Below, piece by piece: positions 12,501-24,780 of a stretch of 64,000 nt of DNA; position 1 is the stretch's first letter; every line of letters starts with the position of its first letter. Location: NCBI GenBank assembly GCA_949152475.1, contig OX424561.1, forward strand, positions 29,010,481 through 29,074,480, in the 5' to 3' direction. Under the pieces are notes generated by a model. It was given only the letters and a program-made list of their open reading frames with translations, was not told the origin of the DNA and did no database searches. Source of the DNA: Terebella lapidaria. Lineage: Eukaryota > Annelida > Polychaeta > Terebellida > Terebellidae. The position numbers and the translations under genes were made by a program.

Positions 12501-15500
12501 TCTACGTGTGAACGTGGAAGCCTAAAACCTTTCTACGTGCGAACGTGATAAGTTTTAAAGTTACCACGTGCGAACGTGATAGTGCTAAATACTTCCGCGT
12601 GCGAACGTGGTAGTTTTGAACTTTTTACGTTCGAACGTGCATGGTGTTTAATAGAAAAAAAAACACCAATTTCTTTCCCGCAATGCCACCTATGGGCTTC
12701 CATAAATAATAGACTCAACGAGCAAAATTATTGTTAACTTATTTAGTAATTTTATTGGTAATTCTCTTGCCGAATCCAATAATAAACGTTTCTCACCCTG
12801 ATTATTTTCTTTGTGCTCAATAATATAATTAACTGGCAGAAGTAATGTTAACTTATTTGGTAATTTCATTATAACAGTAAAAAAATAATTAATGTTCAAA
12901 GGGTTTCCTTGCTAAACCAATAATAAACGTGTTTCGCCTTAACTATTTTTATTGTGCTCAATAATATAGTTACTATAACGTTAATTTATTTGGTATTAGC
13001 AATACTAGAGCCACATAATCTCTGGGTAAAACATTTTTGATGCTGATTTTAATAATAATTGTCTCAAGCCTTCAATAGCTATTTTTATTACTTGTTCGCC
13101 TATGATGTAATTCTTTCTTGGAAAGACGGGGGGAGGGGTGGGGGATAAAGGCCTCATATGCAGCTGAAAATAACTTCATTATTTTTGCAGACTCTGTCTT
13201 CCATGGAAACAACTTTTCACGTGTCCTGTTATTCCACAAGATGTTGGAAGCTTATCGAACGAATCATGGGCACCGAGTGTATGAACTCTCGTAACAAGCC
13301 ATTGGGACAAACGGTACATGGAAATTATTTTCTTTATCAACAAGTTTATATGGCAGACACTTTACTTTTTAAAAAAAATTGCCATGCCTCAATAGCTACA
13401 TCACCATGTCCTAAACTTATATATATATATTTTTTCTTTTTAATTAAACCTACGTCAACTTAATTTTTTCTCAGCATGTATTTATATTCCCGTGTTCTCA
13501 TGTTTTTCTGTGTTTCTTTCTCTTTCTATGGTGATGAAATTGATAACAGTACCTCTTTTTTATGTCCAATATGTGTACCTCATATTTGATTATTGTGTTC
13601 TAACCTTCCTTCCTTCTATGGTGTGTTTCTGTCACAACAAAAATATTATGATCGAATCCTTTTTTTTATTGCGGGCAGGGGGGGGGGGGGGGGGGGAGGG
13701 CAAGAAGCGAGATTGCCGATTGGTTATATGCGAGCGTTTAGTCACTCAATTCGAACCAACTTATAATATTCTACAATAAAATCTTAAAAAACTAATATAC
13801 TTCTCCTGACTTGTTGTGTCCCATACCAACGGATTACAAGTCAGTACAGATCCACGGGAAATTATTATGATGTCATAAAACAGACGACTATGACACGGCG
13901 TGGGTTCGATCATTGTAATTGTAGGGGAATTTCACTGGTATAAAAACGCACATTAATAACCCTTTTGTCACTTCCACAAGTTATTGTATTTATCGAAATC
14001 CTTTCAAGTCAAATCTACATAATCTTTATGGGCTCGCTTTGATATGACAGTTAGTTGAAAACTAGCAAAAGGCATCAACTACTTGGTCATGTCTAACAGG
14101 AATCACTTTACCAAGGTAACCCATTATATGGTCCGAAGTGTTCAAGTGGATACATATACTAGTAGTATTGATTATGTGTTTCCATGTTTTACCATGAAGA
14201 GGTAACCAACGCCACAATCTCAGTATTGTTTTTTTGGGGTGAACAATGCTACGCGGAATTATGTTTTATAAAATTAACGATTTTTGCAATTCGATGCAGT
14301 AACGAAATATTTCAGCCAAAAATTTGTTTGCAAGTCAAGATCAGCGCATACATAAATGTCGATTAGTGTACAAGCGTGTTAAATTTATATTCAGGAATTA
14401 TCGTGCATAACAGTTTATTTTGGTTTGCGAGATTGGGAGTTGTAGGGGTTAGGAAATAAAATTGTCTGGAAATTGTTCCGATTTAGGTCTGGAAAGTCCT
14501 TGATTTTGTTATCAGCTAGAGTGGGAAAAATGTGACTATATTTACAGTAGTTTAGGAGTTCAGAAGTCCAGACTAAAGAAAAATCCCCAGTGCCCCACAC
14601 TGGAATCAAGCTACGCACTGCTAAGAGGCGACACGTGTCTTTTACTGCATTTCCTGACGCTTGTGTATATATGTGTATCATGATTCGTTCACAAGTTTTA
14701 TTTCGAATTCCTTTCAATTATTTCTTCTCTTATCTTTTACTCCTTATTTCTCTGTTTATTTATTTATTTATTCCTTCGAGCGTTCCCCCACCCCCACCTC
14801 CTGCGATATTTTCTATCTCTCCGCGCAATGTCTCCTATCAGAATAACATAACAGAGGTCTCCATTGAAATATTGAGAACAATGAGGAATCAGATGTTCGC
14901 AACACAACGTGCAATGTGGTGATTAAATGTCCCCTATTCTCCTGCAGGTATTCCAAGATTTTCAGGGTCTTTCTGAAACTCTCCGGTTCAAGCTGCTGAG
15001 CCGAGTCGGTTCCGGACTGATAACTCTCCAGAAGGCTGCGGCTGAAGCCAAGAAAACTAAAAAGCTGAACCGGATCCAAGACTGTTTTGTTCACTTGACA
15101 AAATCAGCCACCTGGAAGGAAGCAGTACAATCACTGTAGGAACCCTCGATCGAAGCGATTACCGTAACGCGCGTTACGGTAATCAAAAACATGGCGGAAG
15201 GTGAGCCAGTTCGAATAAAAACTGCGTATTTTGCTAGGTATCTCGGGTATAGTATTGGAGTCACAGTGATACATATATATCAGACGTTGTGGGAAATTCA
15301 TCAGTACTGTTTCTGAAACGTGTCGTAGAGTTTGATGCGAGTAAGGAGGGATTTTAAAATTTGGGAAAGATTACCGTAACTTCTAGGCTTGATTACCGTA
15401 ACGTTCGACGGCACAGTGAGGCAGATTACCGTAACGTGTGGTCAAACTGTCCTGAAATCACTGGGATTTCTCGCATATACCGTCTCAAATTAGCAGGAAA

Positions 15501-18143
15501 ATCATAAATACATGTATCCTCATCAATAATCAATTGATCCAAATACAAGTATCCACATCATCAATTTAGATACGCAATGCCGATGTACTACAACAGCCGT
15601 TTGAAGCTGTATTATCGTCTTTGGTCAAACACGGAATACAGCACCACAGTTGGTCCAACAATGTATTGACTACCAGGCGAAAATGCCTTGATCCGCCAAC
15701 CGGTGCCTTATCTTGTGTGCCAGTACAATATGTTCTGGCCGAACTTCGATTCATTAACGAACAGAAATTAAATGCGTATACCCCCCCCCCCCTCTCGTGA
15801 TTATGGACTATATACCATTTATTTTCAGTACATTCAAGGAATGTGTGTTGAAAATAAGGTTTCATTAACTAATATCTCAAAATTACGTATCGACGACCTT
15901 CATAATATTGATAATACGACCCGTATTTCCGTGTTCTTGTATTTCTGAAATACATATGTCTGATCTGATCAGAATTGGGCATTTTTCGAAAAAAAAATGG
16001 CTGTTTTGACCTTTTAAGGTCATCGAAGGTCAACTTCAAGGTCACCATCCAAATCGTAATGACTTCACATTTGAAAGTGCCAATATCTAAGCTGTATCTT
16101 CAAGCTTTCTAGAGTACAGTTGTGGCAGTATTTATAATACACACTTTCAATATTTTGTATTGCTATTATGTTCATATTATTAATGACTATTGACTACTAC
16201 TTGTTTCACCGATGAGGTAAGTACTCAGGTCACGTCTTCGTCAGATCACCATTTCTCGTCCACCTATCACTATTTCATGTCTACATGTATTTGTTGTACA
16301 GGGTGGCCCAGAAAAAATTCCAACCGAAACCTACAAGCTCGAGTAAAGGGTATTATGCCATACAAATTCATTAAAATCGATCCTGGGCACCTAAGAAGCG
16401 GTCTATCCCTAAATATGCGCCTCCATTATGATGTTGCACAAAATGTTTCAATGAAAAATTATGGTTATAGGTAAGTTTTAATCATTCTATATAGATTCTC
16501 ACTTGTACATTAAAAAAATGATGAATCAGCAGAAATGCCTCAACTCAATGTTGAAGATAAAGATTATCCTGTTGAAAAATATGATAAGAGTGTACTTTTT
16601 GGGGAAACAATAGTCCCAGCATCAAATGGACATCCACTACCAAGTACGATCCAAGAACTGAAGAATAACACCAGCAAGAACTCGTTTTTGTACTCGATAA
16701 CAATCTCCGAGCAATTTGACGGAGAAAATTGAGCGACGAGATTGTGGCCAAAGGCGGACATTTCGAACACTGTTTACTGAACTTTACTGTCATTGGAAGT
16801 CAAATGTTATATCACAGACGGCGTGTATTTACTTATTTATTGTTTTCTTCCATTTCGAATGCGTTTGATACACCAGGCTGGTATAGCATACCACAGGGAC
16901 GAGTATTTGTTTCGGTTGGGTTTTTTCGGGCCAACCTATATGTTATATTTTTGTAGGCTTGAAAATATTGAATTCATTCCGGACATGTTTGCTGTAAAAT
17001 AGATAGCATATGTGCCGTTATATTTAAGATAGATCAAATGTCTGTGCGTCCTTTGGTCTGTAGGTATTTTCCCTGGCTATGCACATTCGCATAAAATATG
17101 ATTTATATATTAGTTTCTCAAATTATGAGTCGTATGCACTGGAGGAAGCAGCACGCACTACTTTTATACTTACATCACTTGAAATATGTATTTTGACATA
17201 ACACGTTACCGTAATCAGTCCTAAACGTTACGGTAATCACAGCTGCCAAACCTGATGACGTTACGGTAATCCAGAGATATTTTTTCTCAGACAAAATAAA
17301 CGTGCATGCCGTAAGTTGAGACAAACGTCCAACTCGCTGAATTTTAAACAATGTCCGAACTCCCATATGAATGCTGCAAGTGTATAAAACAAGTCGTGAT
17401 TTCTTTGGGAATGGACATGGACGAAACGAAGCGACTGGCCTTCCGCCATGTTTTTGATTACCGTAACGCGCGTTACGGTAATCGTTTCGACCGGGGGTTC
17501 CTACAGTGACAATGGTATCCGGAGCACGCCGACATCTCGACACTGGAGAAGAAGTTCCTTGGTGAATTTCTCTTTGATATATATGCTTTTAATATAGGCC
17601 TACATGTACCATGCTTTGTAGTTCGTATATATAGGTCAAGTGTGCAGTAAAATATACACATCAGATTATAATTTGGTTTAATTTTGACTGGAGGATAGAG
17701 TGAATGTACATGTAAGTTATTCATTGTGGTTTTCAGACATGAATTTCAAGCAAATTCCCCTGGAATTCGTCCAATATTGTCAAGAGGCGACGGACTGCGG
17801 CCGGGCTCCTAACGAATCCCATGGCATTTCGACGCTAGGCCTGACAGTGGATATCGCAGTGAAGGACAGGGGCAACACATTGGCGGGAAATCTTCTTGAA
17901 TCGCTCAAGAGAAAATATGCGATGAAATTGCGCAAGGACATCGCTAGTAATATCGAGACCATCAACAAACAGTCCACCCAACCATGCGTGACCCCCATCC
18001 CTTCATCATCATCAGCATCATCATCACCCCCCTCATCATCGGACGAACAATCGGACACGCTACCCCCTACACCGATAATGTCATCAACGATGGTTTCTGA
18101 CTCATCGCGCACCGACGTATCATGTGACATAGAACATGATTGA
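9512..18143 (+). CDS. ParB-like domain protein, five exons, exon 4 split by a DNA transposon
   Basis: Exons: 9512-9679, 10892-11719, 13191-13313, 14948-15131 continued at 17514-17561, and 17737-18143 (stop TGA). Introns are GT-AG and phases match. Leaving out the transposon and one target copy gives a reading of about 585 residues; with the element present, exon 4 ends in the terminal repeat (...VQSL stop). Exon 2 holds the recognisable domain: FQVRDVNRNHVNAIKQGLL, VLPCVVAI, then VTLGGNHLRTACQEL, which matches the ParB N-terminal 'G-x-x-x-L-R-x-A' box, then EARRIATLHNVQTETRR...FERV, which matches the ParB segment 'E-A...A...E-N-x-Q-R...E'. The arginine pair of the canonical box is N-H here. 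The C-terminus has a serine run coded by TCA repeats. ParB proteins bind DNA and CTP in bacteria; function in this animal is unknown. The start is the first ATG in frame; upstream exons are possible. Confidence 0.75.
11895..12701. repeat. Inverted array of palindromic CACGTTCGCACGTG-type units in intron 2
   Basis: Ends are inverted: GGAAGCCCATAGGTG at 11895 and its complement ending at 12701, each next to TA. Between them about two dozen copies of an interrupted palindrome (CCACGTTCGCACGTGG and variants) recur every 30-36 bp. The copies read mostly as CACGTTCGCACGTGG in the left third and CACGTGTGAACGTGG in the right two thirds, so the whole stretch is a large imperfect foldback made of small foldbacks. 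Frames such as 12158-12343 are by-products. Possibly a MITE with TA duplication that expanded internally. Confidence 0.75.
15132..15436 (+). promoter_or_regulatory. Left-end motif array of the transposon (candidate transposase sites)
   Basis: GATTACCGTAACG occurs as a perfect 28-bp palindrome of two facing copies at 15157-15184, then as three same-direction copies starting at 15369, 15391 and 15424. Offsets of the three from the element end are 237, 259 and 292 bp. The copy at 15369 has T in place of the last G. Confidence 0.8.
17204..17508 (-). promoter_or_regulatory. Right-end motif array of the transposon (candidate transposase sites)
   Basis: Mirror of the left array: the 28-bp palindrome at 17456-17483 and three copies of CGTTACGGTAATC at 17204-17216 (one mismatch), 17226-17238 and 17259-17271. 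Offsets from the right end are 237, 270 and 292 bp. Spacer sequences between copies do not match those of the left end. Confidence 0.8.
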
Positions 18144-18162
18144 TTCATGTCCCTTGGTCCAA

Positions 18163-19190
18163 AAACCTATTACCGTGGCGTTGCGTCCGTCGTCGGTGGC
18201 GTCCGTCTACATTTCTATCTTTGAAATTTACTGTCGAACCTTGCTGATATTTTGTATAAAATTGCCTAAAATATTTCAAAAGAGGTGTATTTTTTATTTA
18301 AATTTTCGCAATTCATTTTCTCAGAACTGTCCAATAACTTACTTAATAAGTTTAATTTATGCATAAGACTTCTTTTCGATGGGTCGGGCGAAATCTAGTC
18401 ACTATTCGTTTTGAGCCATTTCAAGCAAAAAACATATTTTCCCCATTCAACAAGTTTTTGGATTTCATCCACTTTTCTCTTCATAATCGGAGCTTCTAGA
18501 TATGGCTTGAATTTGCACATTCAAATGAGAAAGGTCAGAAAGGCATTTTTGTCGAAAAACGATGACTTCTAGGTTACCGGCCTCATGGTTCGATAACCTA
18601 TCTTGAAAGATGGGATTTTTTTTATTTTCGCAATTTTTACAAAAATGGCGACCATTTTCGATGAAAAATCACCAATTTCTGACTTTTGCGGCCATTTTCT
18701 CAAAGCTGTTCTGACAATTTTGAGTTTTTATTTCAAAAGATTCCTCTTATGTATCTTTGTGACATATATTAGTTTCGTTGCTCTTGAATCACTCGAAGTG
18801 GGACATTTTGGCCCAAACTTCGCCCAAATGGGACTTTCTTATGTTATATTATCCTATGTTTCATAATGGGACACATTTTTCCTAATATCTCCTTTAATGT
18901 TGTTGAGATTAGGAATCAATGGTGGACAAACAGGAAATGAATATTCTCGTGACCTTGAATTTGACCTCTGGCCTAATTTTCAAGGCCACAGGGCAAAATG
19001 GCTAATCGATTGTTATCGACTTCATAGATTGGGAATCAATTACGGACATATAAGAAACTATGTATGCCGAATATTTTGATTAACTTGAATTTGAACTTTG
19101 AGCTCTTTTTCAAGGTCAGCACAAATAAAAGTAGCTAATATCACGCTTATTATCGACAGATTTATAATCAAGTCAAATCTTTCTGAAATT
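18163..19190 (+). repeat. Copy of the dominant interspersed repeat family, just 3' of the ParB-like gene
   Basis: Begins about 20 bp after the stop codon with ACCTATTACCGTGGCGTTGC, includes the 'atggcgaccattttcgatga' and 'aagtgggacattttggccca' segments, and ends within degraded tandem-core units (GACCTTGAATTTGACCTCTG near 18950). The polyadenylation region of the gene is therefore inside or next to the repeat. Confidence 0.7.
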
Positions 19191-21275
19191 GTGCACAAGG
19201 ATTAATCCTTGCCAGATTTCCACAACTGCTCAGAAATGTTGTGTAGAAGAAACATAATATTGTTTTTGTGAGCCGGCTCCGGTTTCCTTGAGGATTAAAT
19301 CAATATTTTTCCTGATGTTTGGACGACAAATGCAAAAATATTCGGACAGTGGCTGCTAAACTTTAAGCCTTTAGATTTAAGGCTGATCATCAGGGATGAA
19401 CTTTGACCATAACCTGTACATGTACTTATTTTGCTGAGTCGGCATTATTTCTCATCGATATCTCAGAAACGGTGCTTCGTAGAGCAAAACAGGCATTGTT
19501 TTCGTACTTTTGCCCTAGCCACAGATATGTCGATAGTAGTTTCAAGTTTGTCCATGACTAACTACATACATGTACATTTCTCAGGGGTTCTCTTTGCCCT
19601 TGATCATGTTTCTCCTGGGTTAGCATTTGGTTTTTTCTCATGCTTCACACTGAATTGCCTCCAAGGCATTTAGGCCTTGCTGTCTAGTTGATGCATAGGA
19701 CGCCTCAAATGTACCGTTGTGATGTGTATAAATTTTGGTGTTTCTGAACCACTTGTCTGTATGTGTCGACCATTTCGATTTTTCGATGGGTCGGCAAAAA
19801 AGAGTTTGGTTAGAATTTAAATCACCATCACTTCTGAGCCATTTGCAACCGAACAAGAAAAACAATTCTGGCCATTAAAAATATTTTTCCTGGTTTCGCT
19901 TTATGATGGGAGCTGTATGGCGTAAACTCCTAGAACACTTCAAGGTAGAGCTCAAACATTCGCATATCCAAATGGCGAACCACTATTGTGATTTCAGTGG
20001 TGACCTTGAACTTGAACTTCAATGACGCTGAAAGGCCAGAACGGCAATTTTGGTTGGGAAAAATACTATTGTGGCTTAACGCCATACATTTTTCTGGTGA
20101 CCTGTCTTACGCATGCATATACTTAGTGTGTTTGTGCACCGAGGTTTGTTTTAATCACAGTGTTCTGTGATATTTGAATTTGTTTTTAATGTGTTTTATA
20201 TCCAAAACCGGTATCAAAATAAATATTTCAAAACCGGTTTGGAACCCACTAGTATGTTTTGTATCACTGTCTATATCTTACACAATTATTGTATGGTCAG
20301 TGATATGGTTCGTGGTTATGATGTATTTTTAGAATGCTAAATATACCGACAGGAGCCCTCAAAATTGCTCTCAATATTGCAACATGTGCGAGAAAAAAAA
20401 CAATATCTCATGTGCCTGTTTATCAAACATTGCATCATTTATCATCATATTACATGTAATATATGGTCTATAAGCATGCTAAGGCGATGAATACCTCCCT
20501 CACTTCCTCAGATACACACAATTTAGTGGCTGAAAATAGATTGAAATCAACCCCTATTAATTGTTACAAATAATGTGCGTGACCTCCAGTAACGAACACG
20601 GTAGGTTATATCAATTTATCAGTACACTAGTTTGGATACTACTAAATGTCCTGTTTGCTGATAAATTGTGCTCATTTTTTGTCCTAATATGTAGAAACGT
20701 CAGTGTTCAAAATCATATTTATGCAGCGTTAATTTCACTTTGATTCCAATCATTAAAGTGTATATATTTCAGGAAATAAACAAACATGAGTTCTGTAAAT
20801 CGCCATCGTGGAAAGTAGCTTCATAACATAATCCAAAAAACCCGCATGGCTCAGTTGGCATTCCTACGAATTTAAAATTGACGCGTGCTTGATGAGGAAA
20901 TGTGTAGTGCTCTGTGATATGAAATATGTAACGTGTTTCTGTACACCTCACCCGAGGGAGGCCATCCACAAACACAGGGAGACAACTGGATACATCTATG
21001 TAAACTATTTTACAATAAATAGACGTATTAAATGTTTACGTTTCTTGTTGTAGATGCCTCCTTACCGCCATACAGTCAAACATACTTTCATTTCTGCTGA
21101 ACAATCTTAAATATTCCACCTAAAACAAAGTGACGTGTTACGATGTGCACCGTTATTGTACATATATGGACAATAGTTAACTTCATACTACACTCAGCGT
21201 GCAGGCAAATATATATGAGAAATAAGCGGACAAAAATATAAGCGCACACAAAAAACACTGATATCTCCCCATCTC
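19191..21275. repeat. Degraded repeat fragments (19640-20110) and unrecognised sequence
   Basis: 19640-20110 has pieces of the same family in scrambled order (GTGGTGACCTTGAACTTGAA near 19998). From 20110 to 21275 I see no gene, only short frames without motifs and an AT-rich composition. Confidence 0.5.
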
Positions 21276-22140
21276 GAAACAGCATTGGTCATACCTCTAA
21301 TATTAGACGAATCATCCATCATAATGTTCATTTCTTCCCATGCAAAATAGCATGGGTCATACCTCTAATATTAGACGAATCATCCATCATAATGTTCATT
21401 TCTTCCCATGCGAAATAGCATGGGTCATACCTCTAATATTAGACGAATCATCCATCATAATGTTCATTTCTTCCCATGCAAAATAGCATGGGTCATACCT
21501 CTAATATTAGACGAATCATCCATCATAATGTTCATTTCTTCCCATGCGAAATAGCATGGGTCATACCTCTAATATTAGACGAATCATCCATCATAATGTT
21601 CATTTCTTCCCATGCAAAATAGCATGGGTCATACCTCTAATATTAGACGAATCATCCATCATAATGTTCATTTCTTCCCATGCAAAATAGCATGGGTCAT
21701 ACCTCTAATATTAGACGAATCATCCATCATAATGTTCATTTCTTCCCATGCGAAATAGCATGGGTCATACCTCTAATATTAGACGAATCATCCATCATAA
21801 TGTTCATTTCTTCCCATGCAAAATAGCATGGGTCATACCTCTAATATTAGACGAATCATCCATCATAATGTTCATTTCTTCCCATGCGAAATAGCATGGG
21901 TCATACCTCTAATATTAGACGAATCATCCATCATAATGTTCATTTCTTCCCATGCAAAATAGCATGGGTCATACCTCTAATATTAGACGAATCATCCATC
22001 ATAATGTTCATTTCTTCCCATGCAAAATAGCATGGGTCATACCTCTAACATTAGACGAATCATCCATCATAATGTTCATTTCTTCCCATGCGAAATAGCA
22101 TGGGTCATACTTCTAATATTAGACGAATCATCAATCATGA
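21276..22140 (+). repeat. 68-bp tandem satellite, about 12-13 near-identical units
   Basis: The phrase CATGGGTCATACCTCTAATA recurs every 68 bp (21351, 21419, 21487 and on). The unit ends in CCCATGCAAAATAG or CCCATGCGAAATAG. Read in order the variants are A G A G A A G A G A A G, that is a period of five units (340 bp). Units contain CATCCATCATAATGTTCATT and no open frame of interest. Confidence 0.95.
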
Positions 22141-22560
22141 TATTCATTTCTTCCCGTATTGCAATGACACGGATCTTACCTCTAACATTAGATGAATCAA
22201 AAGTCATAATGTCTCAATTCTTCCCATCCCGCAATTATATGAGGCATACCTCTAATATTATATGAATCATTCATGATATTTCATTTTTCCCGTATATGCA
22301 ATAGCATGGGTCATATGCCTCTAGTAATAAATTAATCACCGGTCATAATGTTTTGTTACTTCCCATCCTGCAACTGATGGCTGATAACTCTGATATTGAA
22401 TAAGTGCTTCTTGTACTGTTTAATCTCTTCCCCTCTATGCAATAGTCTTGGTCAGACCTCTAATATGAGAGGAATCATCTAATGTTTCATTTCCTCCCAT
22501 CCTGTTCCTCCCTATAACAGCCATACATGTAATATCAGTCCAATGTGTCATAATGTATTT
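22141..22560 (+). repeat. Decayed edge of the 68-bp satellite
   Basis: Further units can be followed to about 22560 (CTCTAATATTATATGAATCA, CCTCTAGTAATAAATTAATC, CCTCTAATATGAGAGGAATC), each more diverged and with changed length. This is the expected decay at the border of a tandem array. Confidence 0.8.
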
Positions 22561-24780
22561 TTCTTACCACCTCACAACACTAGTTGAGTTTTTATTCACA
22601 ATCTAATTTAGTGCTTCCCACGTCATACTCATGGCGATCTAGCAGTAAAACGTTTGATCACAGTGTACTAGTAATTGTTATTCATTTCATTCCACTGTAA
22701 TATATTCAAACATTGAGGTCCTTGTCAAAATTTAACTTGCTCAAGTGAGTCCCTCATGATGTATGCATGTTTGAAAAGCAGCATCTCGAAGAGAGACCAC
22801 CCAATTATGCATGTGTAAACATTATCCCCGAACCATTCATGTTTCTCAAATGGATGCCAAAATCTCAAATGAAAAAATAAGGTGTTTGGTATTCAATGTC
22901 CTATTCGTTGTTTTAGAACACCCATATCCTACAGCATTCAAAAAATCATGTAATTATGTACCACACGTAATTGTGTGTATCTGAACCCATAGACATCACC
23001 AGAGAACAGCTTCTTATGATCGTGCAACCAGTCCACATAGACATAATGTATTCTCATCATTAACACTTCTAATCGTATTTTGTTTTTCTTATTCCAATGC
23101 TATCATTGCAAATATATAAATCTGGAATCAGCTGAGGGAGTGTGTCGTTTCAGAGAGTGGATTTGCACGCCACCAATCAAATATTTGTGTTCACTGAAAT
23201 CTTTCCGTTTTACTCCTTATACCTGCTATTTCGCCATATTTTTCAGTGTGATGTCTGCTTTCAGGCATCGATGTATTAGTTTGTACTAATTTACCACTGT
23301 TTCTTGTCACAAAATAGAGGAAGAGTCAATCCATAATCTGCCGTGTACGTAGTTACCCAAGCGGAATTCTCGCTAATGACATTTTGTGTTTTTTCTTCTA
23401 AAAGTACCAGCCAGTCAGCAAAAAAAAACAGAGGGGAAAAAACACTGACATTCATTGTAACATTAGAATCTTTATTCACAAGTTAACTCGTGCCAAAATG
23501 TAAGATGAATGGTATTTTTGACCATTTGCTATTCTATTAAATAATTTATTGATACACAACAACAAAAGGAAAACAGCAACATTGAAACCCATCACTATAC
23601 TTCTCGATGTTCTGTGCTTTTAGAGATAAATAACACTCTTTTACGGAAGAAAGTCCAGAACTTCTATATCATTTTTTTCAAGATATTTGCTACTATCTCT
23701 TGCCTATTGACGTGAAAGAACAACATGGCCAAAGCATTTTATGTTCATTGCATGCTATCAATGGCAAATTCAGGATATTTCTCAAGAGGGGGGAACACTG
23801 AGAATTTCCCGATGTTTAAAATTGTAGGTTTTAAATTACAAACGCTACTGGCTTTAGCAGTAAAGTTCATACCAGCCAAACAAGTGTACTTTCCTTTTTT
23901 CGTCTGACTAAATTGATTATAATATTTTTGAATTCAATAAACATACCTCGGAAAAATCAGTGAACGATTTTCAATGAATTCATATATATTATGTTAAGCC
24001 CTGAATTAGCAAACTGCCGTTCGCACTGCACGTTTGGTCGGTTGGCCAACATATGTGCTAGATAAACATGTAGGTATATGGCATTGATGGCATTCATTTC
24101 AATATAAATCATTATTTGATGTGTTTGAGGTTCGCATCATATGTAATAGAAAACGGTCATTCGGAATGCTTTACGAAAGAAGCACACAAATAAACATATC
24201 AATGAAACAAACGAAGTTGTCATATTGTCAGAATGATCAATATAATTTTGACTCAATGTTTACTAGTGACGGCCTATGTATTCAGTGGAGAATTGAGGAA
24301 ATGTGGAGGATAATTATAACAACAGATAAACAATTGACATAATTAGTCGCAATGATTTGGGTCCTCCAATGATCGGTCATTAAATATCAATTTTTTGACA
24401 GGTATATTGAAGCGTTTTAACACACGCTGTCTTTCTGACACGCTGTTTTTCGCACAAACTTTTTGTATATAATATATTATATTGTGGCGCCTGTAGTTTT
24501 TTTTATGATGTTGATTTCCAAACATGAATATCTTAGGCTTATATCTTAGGCCTTCACCAGCTCACTGAATTCACCAGTTCCAGTAACTGGAGCCTGTGAA
24601 CTTAACTTCAATTTGAAATACACCGAAGTATTAACCTGTGTTCACCGATCAGTATGGACTTTCATTCTATGAACACCTATTTGGCTGATCAAGATGGAAC
24701 GTACGGACCCGGCATTTCTACCAGGAACTGGAGATTAATTTTGGAGATTTAAAATAGTTTTTGGAACTGAAAATTTCCCG
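22561..24780. other. No gene recognised
   Basis: AT-rich, short frames only (for example 24121-24342), none with motifs or splice-linked partners. No repeat of the families seen elsewhere is evident until 24786. Confidence 0.4.

Larger units (their letters stand above)
15132..17508. mobile_element. Non-autonomous-looking DNA transposon, 2377 bp, 5-bp target duplication ACAAT
   Basis: Inserted in exon 4 of the ParB-like gene. ACAAT stands at 15127-15131 and 17509-17513. Terminal inverted repeats of 70 bp (15132-15201, 17439-17508) begin CACTGTAGGAACCC and differ at few positions. No transposase is recognisable; internal frames (for example 16535-16732) have no known motif. Internal debris includes a mariner-like end (ACAGGGTGGCCCAGAAAAAA, about 16298) and a fragment of the window's common repeat (about 16000-16120). 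A 5-bp duplication with CAC-starting ends fits Transib/ProtoRAG-like elements or 5-bp-target hAT groups; I cannot decide. Confidence 0.9.

Noticed and set aside
9512-18143. ParB-like gene as bacterial contamination
   Set aside because: It has several phase-consistent GT-AG introns and repeats shared with the rest of the window in its flanks.
17780-18148. 122-codon minus-strand acidic frame
   Set aside because: Antisense of the last exon of the ParB-like gene (TCA serine run read backwards).
21276-22140. CRISPR-like array
   Set aside because: Units are contiguous 68-bp tandem repeats with no variable spacers, in a eukaryotic context.
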